NCBI GenBank assembly: GCA_021464245.1
Contig: JADCRB010000021.1
Coordinates: 601,305-665,304 of the forward strand
DNA length: 64,000 nt
Direction of reading: 5' to 3'
Origin: Carallia brachiata
Taxonomy: Eukaryota; Streptophyta; Magnoliopsida; Malpighiales; Rhizophoraceae
Below are positions 1 to 19,999 of this stretch, one piece after another. Position numbers and translations under genes: made by a program. Numbering within the stretch: position 1 is the first letter of the stretch; each line of letters begins with the position of its first letter. The notes beneath the pieces are model-generated. The model did not search any database. It saw only the letters and a program-made list of their open reading frames with translations, and was not told the origin of the DNA.

Positions 1-7776
<7,776 letters not shown>

Positions 7777-9374
7777 ATATAATATCATGGACCAGAATCA
7801 TGCAGTCAAAGTCTCAGTTGATTAATGCTGTTAATCTCAGGTATAGTGCGGCTATTAATGTTTCCAAAGACTTCCATGGTGATGGTATGTTTCTAGTTCT
7901 AGTCCCTGCAATAATATCACTCATCCCCAAGTTTTAGCCCTTCCATCTAATTTATAGCATTTCTTAGACATTACCAAGTTGCATTTTATATTAGAATGCT
8001 TGTGAAATGGAAACGAAGTGTTAGAAATGATCTTTTCTGTGTTCTTGACAAGGATAAAGTTGACTTTTTTTAAAAAAAAATTTAATTTGTTTTAAGGCAA
8101 TAATAGAAGATATGGACTGGTCTAGCTATAATTTTTATCTGCTTTGGTTTTTGGGTTTTGACTCGGTGCAGAAAGGAGGTGGTCTGCCACTCCAGAAATT
8201 TTTGGTCCGCAGTTCATCATTCATTTGGACATGTGTCAGTATTGTCTTGAAACAATTAGAATAATACTGTGTCACGGAGGCCTTTTTTTCTCCTTTTCTG
8301 ATGTTCACATTTTAGTCTTGCACAGGGGCATCCGTGTTGAGCTTAAGGGGATCCAGATGTCGACTAACTCCTAGCAACTTCTCGAATACATTGTTTTAGC
8401 GATGAAGACAGCGTAGGATGCCTGACATTCTATCGGCATTAGGATATGTGAACTGGATCCAAGGCTTCAGCTTGATGGTGGAAGATAGATGGCATTTTAG
8501 TAACTTTTCTGCAGCAGTTCATTTTCCTAACAATTGAAGGTTGCAAAATCCTGCTGTCTACAAGTTCAGCTGTATTCTTGTCTTTATCATAAGGAGGTGA
8601 GTCGGGGATCTCAGTTTTTGCACATAGTGTACATCGTATTCTTGTAGATGTAGAAGATAAAAAGCTGTATCTTAGCAATAGTGGCATATCAGCTCTTATT
8701 AATCTTTAGATAGCAAGCGTCATTCCATTAAAAAATGATAGCATAACAAATGTTGTTTGAGCAAACTGTGTATCGATGGGCCTTAATTCGGCTCCTGTAA
8801 AGCAAATGACAATTTGGTGATTAAAGATTCATTCTGCTCTCGCATGTTTAAATTTCACTGGACATTGGACAGGAATGACCCTACGCAAGTCCTACGGTTC
8901 CCAAAAATTTGATGCCCTAGTGTCTTTTCACTTCTCTACGGGTGGAAATCAAGCTGTCAATTGGTTGACTAGTAAATGTTCGTTGATGATTCAATTTAAA
9001 AGGTGATGTTGAGATTTGTTCTCTACATAGAATAACGTCTTTGTTGGTGTCATACTCGGGTGTAGAAAAGAAATGGCACCTATGCATTTGGCAAATATCA
9101 TTTTAGGCATGTAACTTGTTGCCGCCCACATTATTAGCTTAAATCTAAGGCTAGTGGGTTTCTACGCATGCAACTTGTTCTGTGCGCTTTAGCCAGACTT
9201 CAGGATATATTCAGTCAAAAAAAGACTTCAGGATATAGATTTGTCTTTGGCGGTTAACAGTTAATGGCAATATAAGCATATTTAAAAGCTTAGGCAATAA
9301 TCATTCGAATTTTGGGGTTGGCTTAATGCTTACATTTTGTTCTTATGACAGTCTCGCGATGAAAGAGCATTGTT
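7777..9374. other. Convergent intergenic region between BCHC2 and the UGT
   Basis: Contains the 3' UTRs of two genes that converge. The first few hundred bases after 7776 look like the BCHC2 3' UTR, possibly with a spliced or retained piece around 7780-8700. There is a short direct repeat, gacttcaggatata, at about 9197 and 9225. No ORF here resembles a known protein and I see no transposon with clear ends. Confidence 0.5.
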
Positions 9375-10789
9375 TTATGCCAGGGGTCTGGCCATCCTAT
9401 TCTCCTGAAGGTGATGTATGAACCCCTCCACGAAACGGTTGTTTCTCTCTCTGTCGCTGAACATAGCACTTGCTTCTTTCGCCATTCTCCTCCACGATTC
9501 GCCCGACTCATCCACCATTGCCATTCTCACCGTCTTGGCCACCGACTCACTAGTAAACGATCCATCTCGTTCGTCCCTCGTAACCTCTAGTCCAAGCTTT
9601 TTCCCTTGCAACAGCCTTGCATTAAGCCCTTGGTCATTGATCATGGGAAACAAAACTAGAACCCTGCCAAATGCCAGCCCCTCAATGAACGAGTTGCAGC
9701 CGCAGTGAGTCACGAAACCCCCAACTGACTCGTGACTCAGTATCTTCGCCTGTGGGGCCCATCCCGCATAGACAAACCCCCGCCCCTGTACTCTGCCTTC
9801 AAACCCTTCCGGTAGCATTTCCAGCACGTTCTTGGTTGACCCAATTGGGTTCTTGAGTACCCAAAAGAAAGGCAGCATTGACTTCTCCAAGCCGAGAGCC
9901 AACAGGCTCAATTCTTCTTCAGACAGGGCAGCCTCGGTCCCTAGAGCAACGTAGATCACCGAGTTTACTTTCTGGCTATCAGCCACTTCCGGATGTCACC
10001 CCAGTCTTCATGAACGTGTTCCTCGTCTTCAAATTCTATTACTGGAGGCAAAAACCCCACCGGAATAATCGGCTTCTTGCACAACTCCTGTAAGAGGTTG
10101 AACCACTCTGGTTCAAACTCCGGCGAGCTCCTAATAACCACAGCGTGACTTTCTGCAATGGCATGCCCAAAGCGGAGCGTATCGGGGATTCCCAGCTTGT
10201 CCTCTTCGGTTTTTGCTACATACTTTGTGATCTCGTGCAGACGAAAAGCCATATTGGATTCAAAAGGAACCCACTTGGGGACTTTTGTGGAATCCTCAGC
10301 TTTCTGCATTGCATGTTGGCCATTGATCAGCAGTGATGGTGGGCCCAAAAAAGATAGGCACGCGGCGGTGAAGAGACTAAAAAAGGCACAGTGGATCTTA
10401 AGCTTGGCCGCCACGGATGGCAACCAGTGTGAGGGATAATCGTAGAGAACCCAATCTGGTTTCGAGGATTCAAGGAAAATGGTTAAAGGGTGTTCAAGCA
10501 AATCGAAGGCTTTCTTCAATAACTGTTGGTCGTTGTAGCTCACGTCCGCTGTGGACTCTGCTTGGGATGGTAAGTTGGGTACATGAGGTAAGGGAAACGA
10601 TACAAGAGTGATTTTGGAAGACAGGCTTGGAGGTATCTTGGGGAGCCTCGTGATGTTACTTGGTGTGGATACAAAGTAGATTTCGTGACCCTTTTGAGCT
10701 AAGAGTTTGGAGAGTTGGAGAAATGGTATAAAGTGTCCCATGGCTAGCCATGGAAACATCACTATCTGCAGCTTGTTGCCGTTTTCCAT
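9375..10789 (-). CDS. UDP-glycosyltransferase, UGT91 family (one frameshift)
   Basis: Family 1 glycosyltransferases move a sugar from a UDP-sugar to small acceptors in the cytosol; UGT91 members often extend an existing sugar on flavonoids or terpenoids. The gene is intronless, ATG at 10789. The N-terminal acceptor domain opens with the typical MFPWLAMGHFIPFLQLSKLL. The C-terminal half has the PSPG box, beginning WAPQAKILSHESVGGF and ending MINDQG. With the frame restored the product is about 471 aa, the usual family size. The frame breaks between 9981 and 9980 (...GDIRKWL | DSQKVNSVIYVALG), where one base seems missing. As written, translation stops at 274 aa without the donor domain. The PSPG reads HCGCNS, where nearly all family members have HCGWNS. 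The closest remembered relative is UGT91C1; the acceptor cannot be told from sequence. Confidence 0.9.
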
Positions 10790-12480
10790 TGGAAGTACAG
10801 GGGCAAATAGCGAGCTCTCTCTTGATGGGATAAGGACTAATTTGCAGATAACTTCTCCATGTTCATGGTTTGGTATAATTTATGGAGGATGTTGATTGGC
10901 AGGATGCAAGTAGGACCTCACCCTCGAATTTGGCATAGACTAAGAGCACTTGATCAATCTTGAGCTTGCTTTTTTTTTATGACTGTGATCAATCTTGAGG
11001 CTGATTCGGATAACTTTGAAATTGACGTATTCTATAAAAAACTTCATTATTTTATCATCATAATCATGATGTTTGTTGTTGGTCATTAATTGGGATTGTG
11101 CATAGAAACAGGTGTATTGACCAAACTCTTCGGTTGCGGGATCCACTGGTGGACTTTCATCGACCTCTGCACATTTTTGCCATTTTTTATTAAGAAAAAC
11201 AAGACACAAAAAATTATAAATAAAAACAATTACTGTATAATTAATCGACTGATTTATATAATTAAATAATTAATATTTATAATATAAATAAATATATTTT
11301 TATTAATTTTTTTATTATAAATATAAATTATTTAATTATAAAAATTAATTAATTAATTAATTATATTGTATCTTTTTTATATATTTTTTTATCTGTATAA
11401 TATAATGTAATAATTGGGAAGGACAGTATCTCTTTTTAATGTGCTGAGAGATATATTAGATATATTCTCGAAGAATTTGAACATATGTCGGCCCGGCATT
11501 TTTGTGGGTGAGCTAAAGGCTAAAAGCTCAAGACCGAAATCCTCGTTCGGCTTACTATTTAGTATCCTTTCTAGTTGCCATATCCAATTTGCATTCTATC
11601 TCTTGTTAGACTGAAATAGTAATCGAGAAACAAAACAAGGCAGTCTCCAGTGTTGAAATTAATGTTAGATACTTTATTTTCATTGATATGTTATTAGTGT
11701 TGAATTAGAGTTAGAAGGGTTTTAGTACATAAAAAGTTAGAATGTCTCTCGTCTAATTAGTTAAGTGCGTGTGTTATTTTTAAATTAATGGAAGGGAACT
11801 GATAGATGACCAAAGAGAGGTGATCAGAAGATGTGTTCATAATATAATAAATTTGATTATTTGTATAATCAGATTAATAAAATGTGATATAATAAATTAT
11901 CACTTTAATTTTATTATCAAAAAAAATTAATGCGATTGCATAAAAACTAAAATTGTTGCATTCTGAATACTTTTTTTTGGCCACCTCCCTTTGGCAATTA
12001 ATCTTTTTTCTTAATATAATAAGTATTTATCATTTTTACTCACTTCTTTAATTAGTATAACTTATAATTTTATATCACATAAATCTATGTGTTAATATAT
12101 ACGAAATAAGATTGGGTCCAAAATTTTGGGTCAAGCCAATCATGGCCTTTTTAAGAAGTATTTTCAACCCAAATAAGTCGAAGCTGAGTCCACTTAAAAT
12201 GTTAAAAAGGACCCCAAGCCCAGAAGCAGTGACCTGAGAAGCTTTGGTGGGTCGAACCAACTTTGGTTGCTATTGCACATCAATAACCCGCTCGGGTTGC
12301 GCAAAACAGATTTTACGGGTTACAAAACAAGTCAATTGAGTAAACCGAATCGGTCTAATGTTCGAGTCATTAGATTTTCAGTTCAACCGATCGAACCAGG
12401 TCAAGTTTGATAACTTTTTTTTGACCATAAGTTTGGTTACCGTGGTTGCGCCTTGTCGTGCGCTTTCCTTCACAGAGAGA

Positions 12481-12517
<37 letters not shown>

Positions 12518-12775
12518 GTCTCTCGCCTGCCCGTAAGAACATATATATATTTTCCAGAGGCTCACTGCCCACAGCATTGCCCAAATCCCCATTTCTTTAC
12601 AACAAACAAACCCTACACTCGCTCGGCCTCACACCTTCCTCTCAAAATTTTCTGATTTTTCGGCTGAATTTTGTTCTCTTCGGATTAGGGTTTTATTGGA
12701 TTTTTCCCCAATCACTTCTCATTTTTTCTGTAATGCTTCAAGCTTCCTTGTGTTCCATTCCACCCATATTCGCAT
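10790..12775. other. Divergent intergenic region (UGT promoter and GATA promoter/leader)
   Basis: Lies between two divergently transcribed genes. 10790-10900 is probably the UGT leader. 11200-11420 is almost pure A/T with short self-complementary runs of taatta and taaat. 12100-12370 is less AT-rich. The GATA leader with a CT microsatellite occupies about 12460-12775. No other coding sequence is seen. Confidence 0.55.
12481..12513 (+). repeat. (CT)n microsatellite in the GATA 5' leader
   Basis: About 16 CT units just upstream of the presumed coding start of the GATA gene. CT-rich tracts are common in plant 5' UTRs and core promoters; length variation here would be a natural marker. Confidence 0.9.
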
Positions 12776-12792
12776 ATGTACGGTCAGTCTAA
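12733..12792 (+). CDS. Upstream ORF overlapping the GATA start codon (19 codons)
   Basis: An ATG at 12733 opens a 19-residue frame ending with TAA at 12790-12792. It overlaps the main ATG at 12776 in a different frame. The uORF start has G at -3, a fair context, while the main ATG has C at -3 and T at +4, a weak one. If the leader is transcribed as expected, ribosomes would reach the uORF first and could not restart at the main ATG without leaky scanning. This suggests translational damping; it is inferred, not shown. Confidence 0.5.
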   Translation: MLQASLCSIPPIFAYVRSV

Positions 12793-15700
12793 TCCTCTGA
12801 ACGTCCACCAACACCACCACCAGATCACCGCCGACGATGAAGAAGACGTTGCCACTGGCGACATTATTGATCGCCACCATTTCATGAGTTGCGAAGACGG
12901 CTCTGCCACCGCGGGAGTCGTCGTCGAGGACATATCCCCCGACTCTGTTTATGTTACTGGCGGAGAAGCTGCGTCAGAAACCGCGATTCAGCGGGCTGAC
13001 GTGTCCAACCAGCTCACGTTGACGTTCCGCGGCCAAGTTTATGTATACGATGCTGTTACTCCTGATAAGGTACCTGGTTTCGTTTTGATGAATCTGAGTT
13101 GGGTTTTATTTGGACTTGTTTGGCTGCTCTGAGAAAAATTTGGGAGGGGAAGGAATTGGAGTTCTTGAACTCTGAAATGCTTTTCACTGCTCAATAATAA
13201 CGAAAATGGGAGAAATTTTGCTTGAGATTAACATAATTTGCCCTTGATTTTGAGGTTTGAGATAATCAAAAGAATAGGTAACTTGGAATTGACTTGGGTT
13301 CTGTTTCCTGAATGCTTTTGCAGAACATATCTCATTATATTGGATGGTAAGGATTTGTCTTACTGACATTCGAAGATTTTGTTTGTAATCATGTATGAGA
13401 ATCCTTTCAGGTTCAAGCTGTCTTATTACTTTTAGGCGGATGTGAATTAACTTCGGACCCACATGGTTTGGAAGCAGTGCCTCATGGTCAAAGGGTATTT
13501 CTCAATCTTAACGCTTATTAATATATATTTCCTGATACAACTTTGTTGAATTTTTTGTTTTCCCTGGAGTTATTATATGCGTTTTTGTCGACCCCTTTGC
13601 AGGGCTTGGCAGTTGACTATCCTGGACGATGTTCTCAACCCCAGAGAGCAGCCTCATTGCATAGATTTCGGCAGAAGAGGAAAGAGCGATGCTTTGATAA
13701 AAAAGTTAGATATAGTGTACGCCAAGAAGTTGCACTCAGGTCTGTTGACTTTGTTTTATTTTACATTAATGTTACTGTGTGAATTGCAAATATGCTGACT
13801 CTAGCAGGGCGTTCTACAATATTTTTGCCCTTCATTTTCCTTGTTGAGGGTCCGATTAAAGAATTTATGACTTTTGACTACTGCAATGTTTTCTGATCCT
13901 ATGTTTAGTGTTAAAACATCAGTATGGGAATGTATGTAACAGTTTCCTGTTCAATTACATGTATGATAGTTCGAGTTGGCAAATTTGAATAGTGAAGGGT
14001 TCTGATTGCTTGTCAGGGCATAATGTGTAGCCAGTCTGTTTAAATGGTATTCAGAATATCAGGAGTGCCTGATATATATACACACACATATCTAACAAGT
14101 GTGCTTTTGTTATTCTCCAGGAAGTGTCCTAAACATACATTCTATACATATATAATTTCACCTGTTGCTTCATTTGGGAATGCAAGTGTGCTGAATTTTC
14201 TGTATGCCATTGTTCTAATATGTTTGGCCAGAAAACCAATTTTGGGATTATAGCCACAACAGTTTAGTTTAGGCCCACTAGGTTTTGCACTTGTTGAAAC
14301 GGTTTAAATATCATGCCTCAGTATTACTTAATTAAATATATGCATTTTCTTCATCATCTGTGTGGCTGGTTGTCATAGTTAATAATGCATTATTTTTAAG
14401 TTAAAGTTCGCTTGTTCACCTCTATTTTGTTTTTAAAGTTTTATTTTTGGCAACATGTGATATCTAGGATTGCCCATGGATGTAAGTGAAACTTTGCTAT
14501 TGGCCAGTTTTTTTTTTTTTTTTCATTTTATGATCTATGCATGATTATCCCAGGATGCAGCGTAATAAGGGTCAATTTACTTCTTCCAAGAAGTCTGATG
14601 GATCAGATGGCTGGGGTGGCTCTCAGGATTCAGGACAAGATGACAGCTTGCAAGAGACCTCGTGAGTTGTATAAAAATCTTCAGCGTGTGACACTGTGAC
14701 TATATCAAACACAGAATTTTTCTTTAAAATCACAGTGGATTTAGCAGTCGGAAAACCGAATAGCTACATACATGCAACCTTTGCCTAGTGACATGCAAAT
14801 TTATTGTTTTGCTATCAAAGGCAATGGGTTTTGCATGTATGCAGCCATTTTATGCATGCATGTAGCAATTCCCCTGGGAAAATTAAATAAGAAAAAAAAA
14901 AAAAAGAATATGCAGTGAACTTTTTTTATTTGCTTTTTATTACCATTCATTTGAGGGCTTAATGCATTTCTGTAGCCACCAGAGTTCTTTTGGTGTTTAT
15001 TTTTTTCTGTTCTGTTGTGTTTATTTGTAACATTTGCACTGTTGGCTAGGTGTACACACTGTGGCATTAATTCAAAATGTACCCCAATGATGCGTCGTGG
15101 TCCCTCTGGTCCAAGGTCTCTTTGCAATGCCTGTGGGCTTTTTTGGGCAAACAGGGTCGGTATATAGTCTAATGAATTTTTCTCCCATATTCATTTCCTT
15201 GGTTTCTGTGTTTTTGTGTTTCTTGTTTGCCATCTCTGTTTTTGGATTGGTGCATGGAGGACTTGGCTTTGGTTGTTGGATAAATAGAAAATGTTTTGAG
15301 AATCCCATCCAGGCAGTTAAATTTGGCATATGCTTTTCAAGGAAAAATAATTTCTTTCACTCGGTTTCTTGTTGGTGATATATTTGCATCCCTGTGTTTC
15401 ATGCATGCTGTTATCATCTATTTCTCAATTTTCTCCTCACATACATTGCCTACTGCCAGTGATTCTGATTAGTTCATGTTTATATGCATAGATCTATGCT
15501 ATAATTGTTGCAGAATTTGCATGATTGGGAAAATCATCTTGATTGCTTGTGCGCCCTTTTAAAATTTTAAGCTACAAATGAGGGATTAAATAAGGTCGGT
15601 CAAGGACTTTTATGATATTTTGGGGAAAAATAAAAAGCTACAAAAGTCAAAATGCCTGTGAACTGCAAGAGGTGAGAGTGCTAAAAGTTGATGATAGAAA

Positions 15701-17326
15701 TAGATGTTAAGATGTGAGTTTCGGAAGTTGCACAGAGTTCTTTGTCTATCCGGAGAATAATGACACAAATGCATGCCTTTATACCCTGGTCAAGCATGCC
15801 TTGTACGCCATAGCCAATTTTTAAATTTGATTGGATATCATTATGTCCTATGGTACCAATTGGTTGGCCAGAATAAGGCTGATAGGTTTACAAGAAGAGG
15901 CAAGCATCTCTGCTTATTGAAGTTTTACAAGGTTGAATTCAAATTGACTTTTTAAATCCTAATTTACGTTGGTTCAATAACTATCTGTTGAGTTCTCTGG
16001 AAAAATTGTATAGGTTTACTGTTATTAGAATATTAGTTATAGGCTAATATTGCAGCACACATCATGCATCAAATTTGTTGACTTATAAACTGCAGCAGTG
16101 TGATGCATGAGAGCAGCCCCTTGGTACGGTCATTTGCCATTTCTCGTCAATTTGCACTGGCTTGGACCTCTTGTCTTGACATGCGCTTCCTCTTCCTAGG
16201 GGAAGATCACAAACAAGTCCTTGAGTTCAGACAAAAACTCCATTTTAGTATAGGCTTTTTCTAAATTGCCTTTATTCTTTAGTTAGCCATACAAATTGAC
16301 CCCTTTGTTGGTTAGATTAGACAAAATTGAGATGTTTAAATTCTAGAGGGTCGACATTAGTTCTAGATATTGTAGGTTAAAATTGTTTTAAGTTTATAAT
16401 TTTCTGGTCCTGCAAGGTGATTTGTGCACTTTTATGAAGAGGCTGGTAGAGGCAATGAGCTCAATTTCGTCTCCTCTTTCACTGCAGGTGCCAAGGATTA
16501 TCAACATACTTGTATAGTTAGTGCACAAGCAACTTAGGGTGTCGGAAAGTTTGTGTTCTGTAATTTGAATATTTGAGTAGTTATGATTACTTGGGTCAAG
16601 GGCTTGACATTGATCACTCTTTTTTCCTGAAAAAGTTATACTCTAATGATGCCAAGAACTCTAACTTCAGCCTGTTATTGTGAGGTTTGGTGTCGCATGA
16701 ATCTATCGCATATCTATTTGGAGTTCTTGGATTCCAAATGTGTAACCTCCACTGACTGAGTTGCTGGTGAAAGGTTTTCAAGATCTTGTAGTGAGGATAC
16801 CAAATCTAGCAATTTTGAGATCGACATCTGTTTCTGGTTACAATTATGAGCGTAGGATACAGAGGGATCTCTGTCTCTGAATGTGTTTGGTAATGATATG
16901 CATGTTGTAGAGGTGGCATGTCTAACCATGGGTGCATTTACATATGCATTTGGCTCCAGCATGTATGGTATTTCCCTGCAAACTTTCCATTTATACATCT
17001 CATTCTTATCAAAGAGATGCATCTGCTATAAGTTTCTCACTAATCATATTTTAAAAATGAAACTCGGCAGGGAACTTTGAGAGATCTCTCCAAAAAAGCC
17101 CAGGATAATTCTTTGACTCCAATTGAGCAGGTATATTCCTCAGTTGCACTTTCTTCCTTGTTTCATTTATTTTTCGTCACAATTTTGGTGCTATATTCTT
17201 TATAGCCGTCTTAATTAGGTTAATGCTGAAGCAAATGACTCGGACTCTGGAACCGCCATCCACGCACATGACAGTCTTGTAACTTACACAAATGGAGATA
17301 ATTCAGCTTTGATAGCAGAGCACTAA
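12776..17326 (+). CDS. GATA24: TIFY-CCT-GATA zinc-finger transcription factor (GATA24/28, ZML type)
   Basis: Nuclear DNA-binding regulator that recognises GATA-type sites; the ZML group is linked to light, cryptochrome and lignin control. Seven exons join in phase: 12776-13069, 13411-13494, 13603-13739, 14554-14661, 15050-15155, 17071-17130, 17219-17326 (TAA), giving 298 aa. Order: acidic His-rich N-terminus starting MYGQSN; TIFY-like domain ([17 protein letters not shown]) across exons 1-2; CCT motif in exon 3 ([17 protein letters not shown]); Ser/Gly/Asp linker; class C-X2-C-X20-C-X2-C finger in exon 5 (CTHCG ... LCNACG); short C-terminus. All key cysteines and the frame are intact. Intron 6 is about 1.9 kb. 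A CT-repeat leader with an overlapping uORF precedes the start. GATA24, GATA25 and GATA28 cannot be separated here. Confidence 0.95.
15156..17070 (+). other. GATA gene intron 6 (1.9 kb)
   Basis: Separates the zinc-finger exon from the two last exons. ORFs inside it do not resemble known proteins and carry no splice-consistent extension. I see no transposon ends. Confidence 0.6.
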
Positions 17327-17771
17327 GTTTCCTAGCTGTTATGGAAAAATAGTTATAAGAGTCTGCAGTAATTGAAGTTGAAGGCTTTTTAGTGATCTTT
17401 GAGCCCGTCGTGGAGAATGTACAGATATTCTATAGTGCCATAATCAATACATGAGGGTTCTGATCCTTGGTGCTTGATAGGATTGAGGTCAATCTGTGCC
17501 TGAGATGTTTTGCTAGAATTTCAGTGGATTTAGAGCAACTTTAGAAATTACAATACCATTACCAAATTTAGGCCGATTTAGAACACATTTAAGAACTACA
17601 GACGTCGTTCAACTGGGCAACATTTATTTATGTATAAATTACATATGATCGAGTCCATGGCAACACCAGCGGCTTCAATCAGCTTCCACAACGCCCGTTA
17701 TTCAACTTGGCAACATTTATTTATGTATAAATTACATATGATCGAGTCCATGGCAACAACAGCGGCTTCAA
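17327..17771. repeat. GATA 3' flank and 93-bp tandem duplication at the 3' end of inhibitor gene A
   Basis: 17327 to about 17600 is the GATA 3' UTR or flank. At 17608-17700 and 17701-17793 a 93-bp unit is repeated head to tail with only a few differences. The right-hand copy holds the last codons and stop of the minus-strand inhibitor gene; the left-hand copy is an orphan fragment of that gene end plus its 3' flank. The second inhibitor locus near 28.9 kb has only one copy, so this duplication came after the locus duplication. Confidence 0.85.
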
Positions 17772-18228
17772 TCAGCTTCCACAACGCCGAGTAGTTCCGT
17801 CAACCAGGTGAAGGGTGCAGTCCTTCGGAGCCAGGCAACAATTGCATCTTGGACTAAGCTTTTGGGAACCTGTAGACTCGCATGTCATGTAATCTACTTG
17901 CAAGCAGTACAAAGGGCAAGCTGCGGTTCCCACTCTTCCGGAAGCCATCTCTAACGAAATGGCACCTGATGATGACACAGGTACGTTAGTAAGGCAGTAA
18001 CAATAACAACACCAAAAATAATCAAATAAATATATGAACCCAAAAAAAAAAATAGGCCAACATAATCAAATAAATATAGTTTGGATATCTTGCAGACCTT
18101 AGGAACCCAATCTCGAGGGGAAAGAGAGGCAAGATCTTCAAAATTTAAGGCAAACAAGCAATTCAAGAAAGATGGAACAACATACCAAAGATAAGGAAAA
18201 TAATAACACCAACTCTGTAAATAGCCAT
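17772..18228 (-). CDS. Potato type II proteinase inhibitor, single domain (copy A)
   Basis: Secreted serine-protease inhibitor, usually a defence protein against chewing insects. Exon 1 18228-18186 and exon 2 17965-17772 join in phase across a 220-bp intron, giving 78 aa. Exon 1 plus the start of exon 2 form a signal peptide (MAIYRVGVIIFLIFG). The mature part shows the eight-cysteine pattern of one inhibitor repeat: CPLYC, YMTC, CNCC, DC and a final C three residues from the end. The family in nightshades has tandem repeats; single-repeat forms like this are typical elsewhere. The promoter holds a 98-bp tandem repeat with W-box cores. A close paralogue lies at 28875-29897 on the same strand. 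Confidence 0.85.
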
Positions 18229-18600
18229 GCTCCAGTGTTAATCTCGAACTCCACGAATATTATGCGTTTTATACTACAAACGAAGCACATGACATTCAAC
18301 CTGAGCTACAGCTTGGTCTTAAAGTCAACTATTTAGATAAGGTGGTGGCAGCCTAAAAGTGCGCAAATAAATATGATGATAATAATACTTCGCAACAGTC
18401 AGCATGAACAGGCTATTCAAAGTCAACTATTTAGAATAGACGGTGGTAGCCGAAGAAGTGCGCAAATAAATATGATAATAATAATACTCTGCTACAGTCT
18501 ACTTGAACATGCTATTTAAAGTCGGTATACGTTGATAAGACTTTTTTATTAGAATTATACTGATTTTGTGTGTATAATATACGCAAGTTTTTTTTTTTCT
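18229..18600 (-). promoter_or_regulatory. Promoter of inhibitor copy A with duplicated W-box unit
   Basis: A 98-bp unit starting aaagtcaactattta is present at 18321-18418 and 18419-18516, with the start of a third at 18518. Read on the gene's strand each unit contains TAGTTGACT, a W-box core (TTGACT) bound by WRKY factors, which drive wound and pathogen responses. The copy B promoter has one unit at about 29990-30085. Function is inferred from the motif and the gene family. Confidence 0.55.
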
Positions 18601-19734
18601 CTATTCTGGATACTAGCGTTTTTTTAAGTAATAATTGACTACATATCTACCAAAAAATCTAAGTGGACATCTATAAGTGAAAACGTAGTGATCTAAATAG
18701 TTAAATTGTAAAAAGTGTATTAAATTTTAAAAAATAAAAAATAAATAAATCATTAAATATCGTTAAATTAAATGCGTGCATTCTTTGTGCCAACTCATGC
18801 ATGTATAGCGCGTTAGTATAGTCAACCTCACCCTATATATAATATATTAGTGTATTTAAAATCCTAAATACACCAATTTAGAAATGTGCATTTAAGATCA
18901 TTTAAAAAATTATTTAGTTTAAACTGGCTAGTTAATTTACTAATAATATATCAGAAAGGAGAGGAGAGGTCGGAGATTTGACCCCATTTCTTTCAAACTC
19001 TCTCCCTTAGTCTTAGTCGTAATGTAAGTTTTGATCTTTTCTTAAGACCGAATAAAAAAAAATTACTTATTCTAAAAAAGAAAATTTATCTAGTCTTAAT
19101 TAACAATTAAGCTATCTATAAGATTGGAAGTTTTAAATGTGAGTTTTAATTAAAATTAATTAATTAACAAAAAAATAATTAAGGCTTTTTTTGGATTCAA
19201 TTTTTCTGCAAAACAAATTATGCAAAAACTGTTTTCCTAAGATGGACTATTTACCAGCAAACAAAGAAAAATTTTGGAAGACAATGAATCTGGCAAGTTC
19301 GGGATTCCGGACGTAAACTTTTCCGCTCAAAAATACAATAAAAAATAATAATTACAATAAAACCCTAAAAATAATAATTATAATTTTTTATTCTATAAAT
19401 TCGGAGAGAAATTTTTGTTTACCAACTTTTTCCGATTATTAATTGAATAAGCACCAATAAAACAGCAGTCTTCTACGAGGAGCCGTTGGATTATCATCCA
19501 GAAAGTCTCCGTGACCCACAATGCCTCCATACAAATCCACCCACATCATGATCTCACCATTAAGTCATCCCAGTGGCCATTTTCCCTACTGCAGTTTGAA
19601 CAATCATGCACATGGACCCCACCAGCCATCACAGCCAAAGTCCTCGCTAAAATACAAAGTGTCAATCACTATGCACCCGCGCAACACCAAAACACCTCCC
19701 CTCTGATCATTTTCACCTCCCATAAACTACTTAA

Positions 19735-19967
19735 GGGCTATTTAGTTGGCCATTTTTTATTTTAAAATGATGAAAAGAGTGAATAATTTTTATTTTTGAT
19801 ATTTGATAGAAAAAATCTCATTTGTATATCTTTATTTTTAGAAATGAAATTCTTTTATTTATAAAAATTATTATTCTCACTTTTAAATAATTAATTATTT
19901 CTATTCTCTCATATCTCTCTCACTTTATAAATTATTTTATAATAAAATAGCACAAATAAATCTCATA

Positions 19968-19999
<32 letters not shown>

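Noticed and set aside
12358..12792. 144-codon ORF through the GATA leader
   Set aside because: Runs through the CT microsatellite and promoter; only its last 19 codons after the ATG at 12733 are considered, as a uORF.
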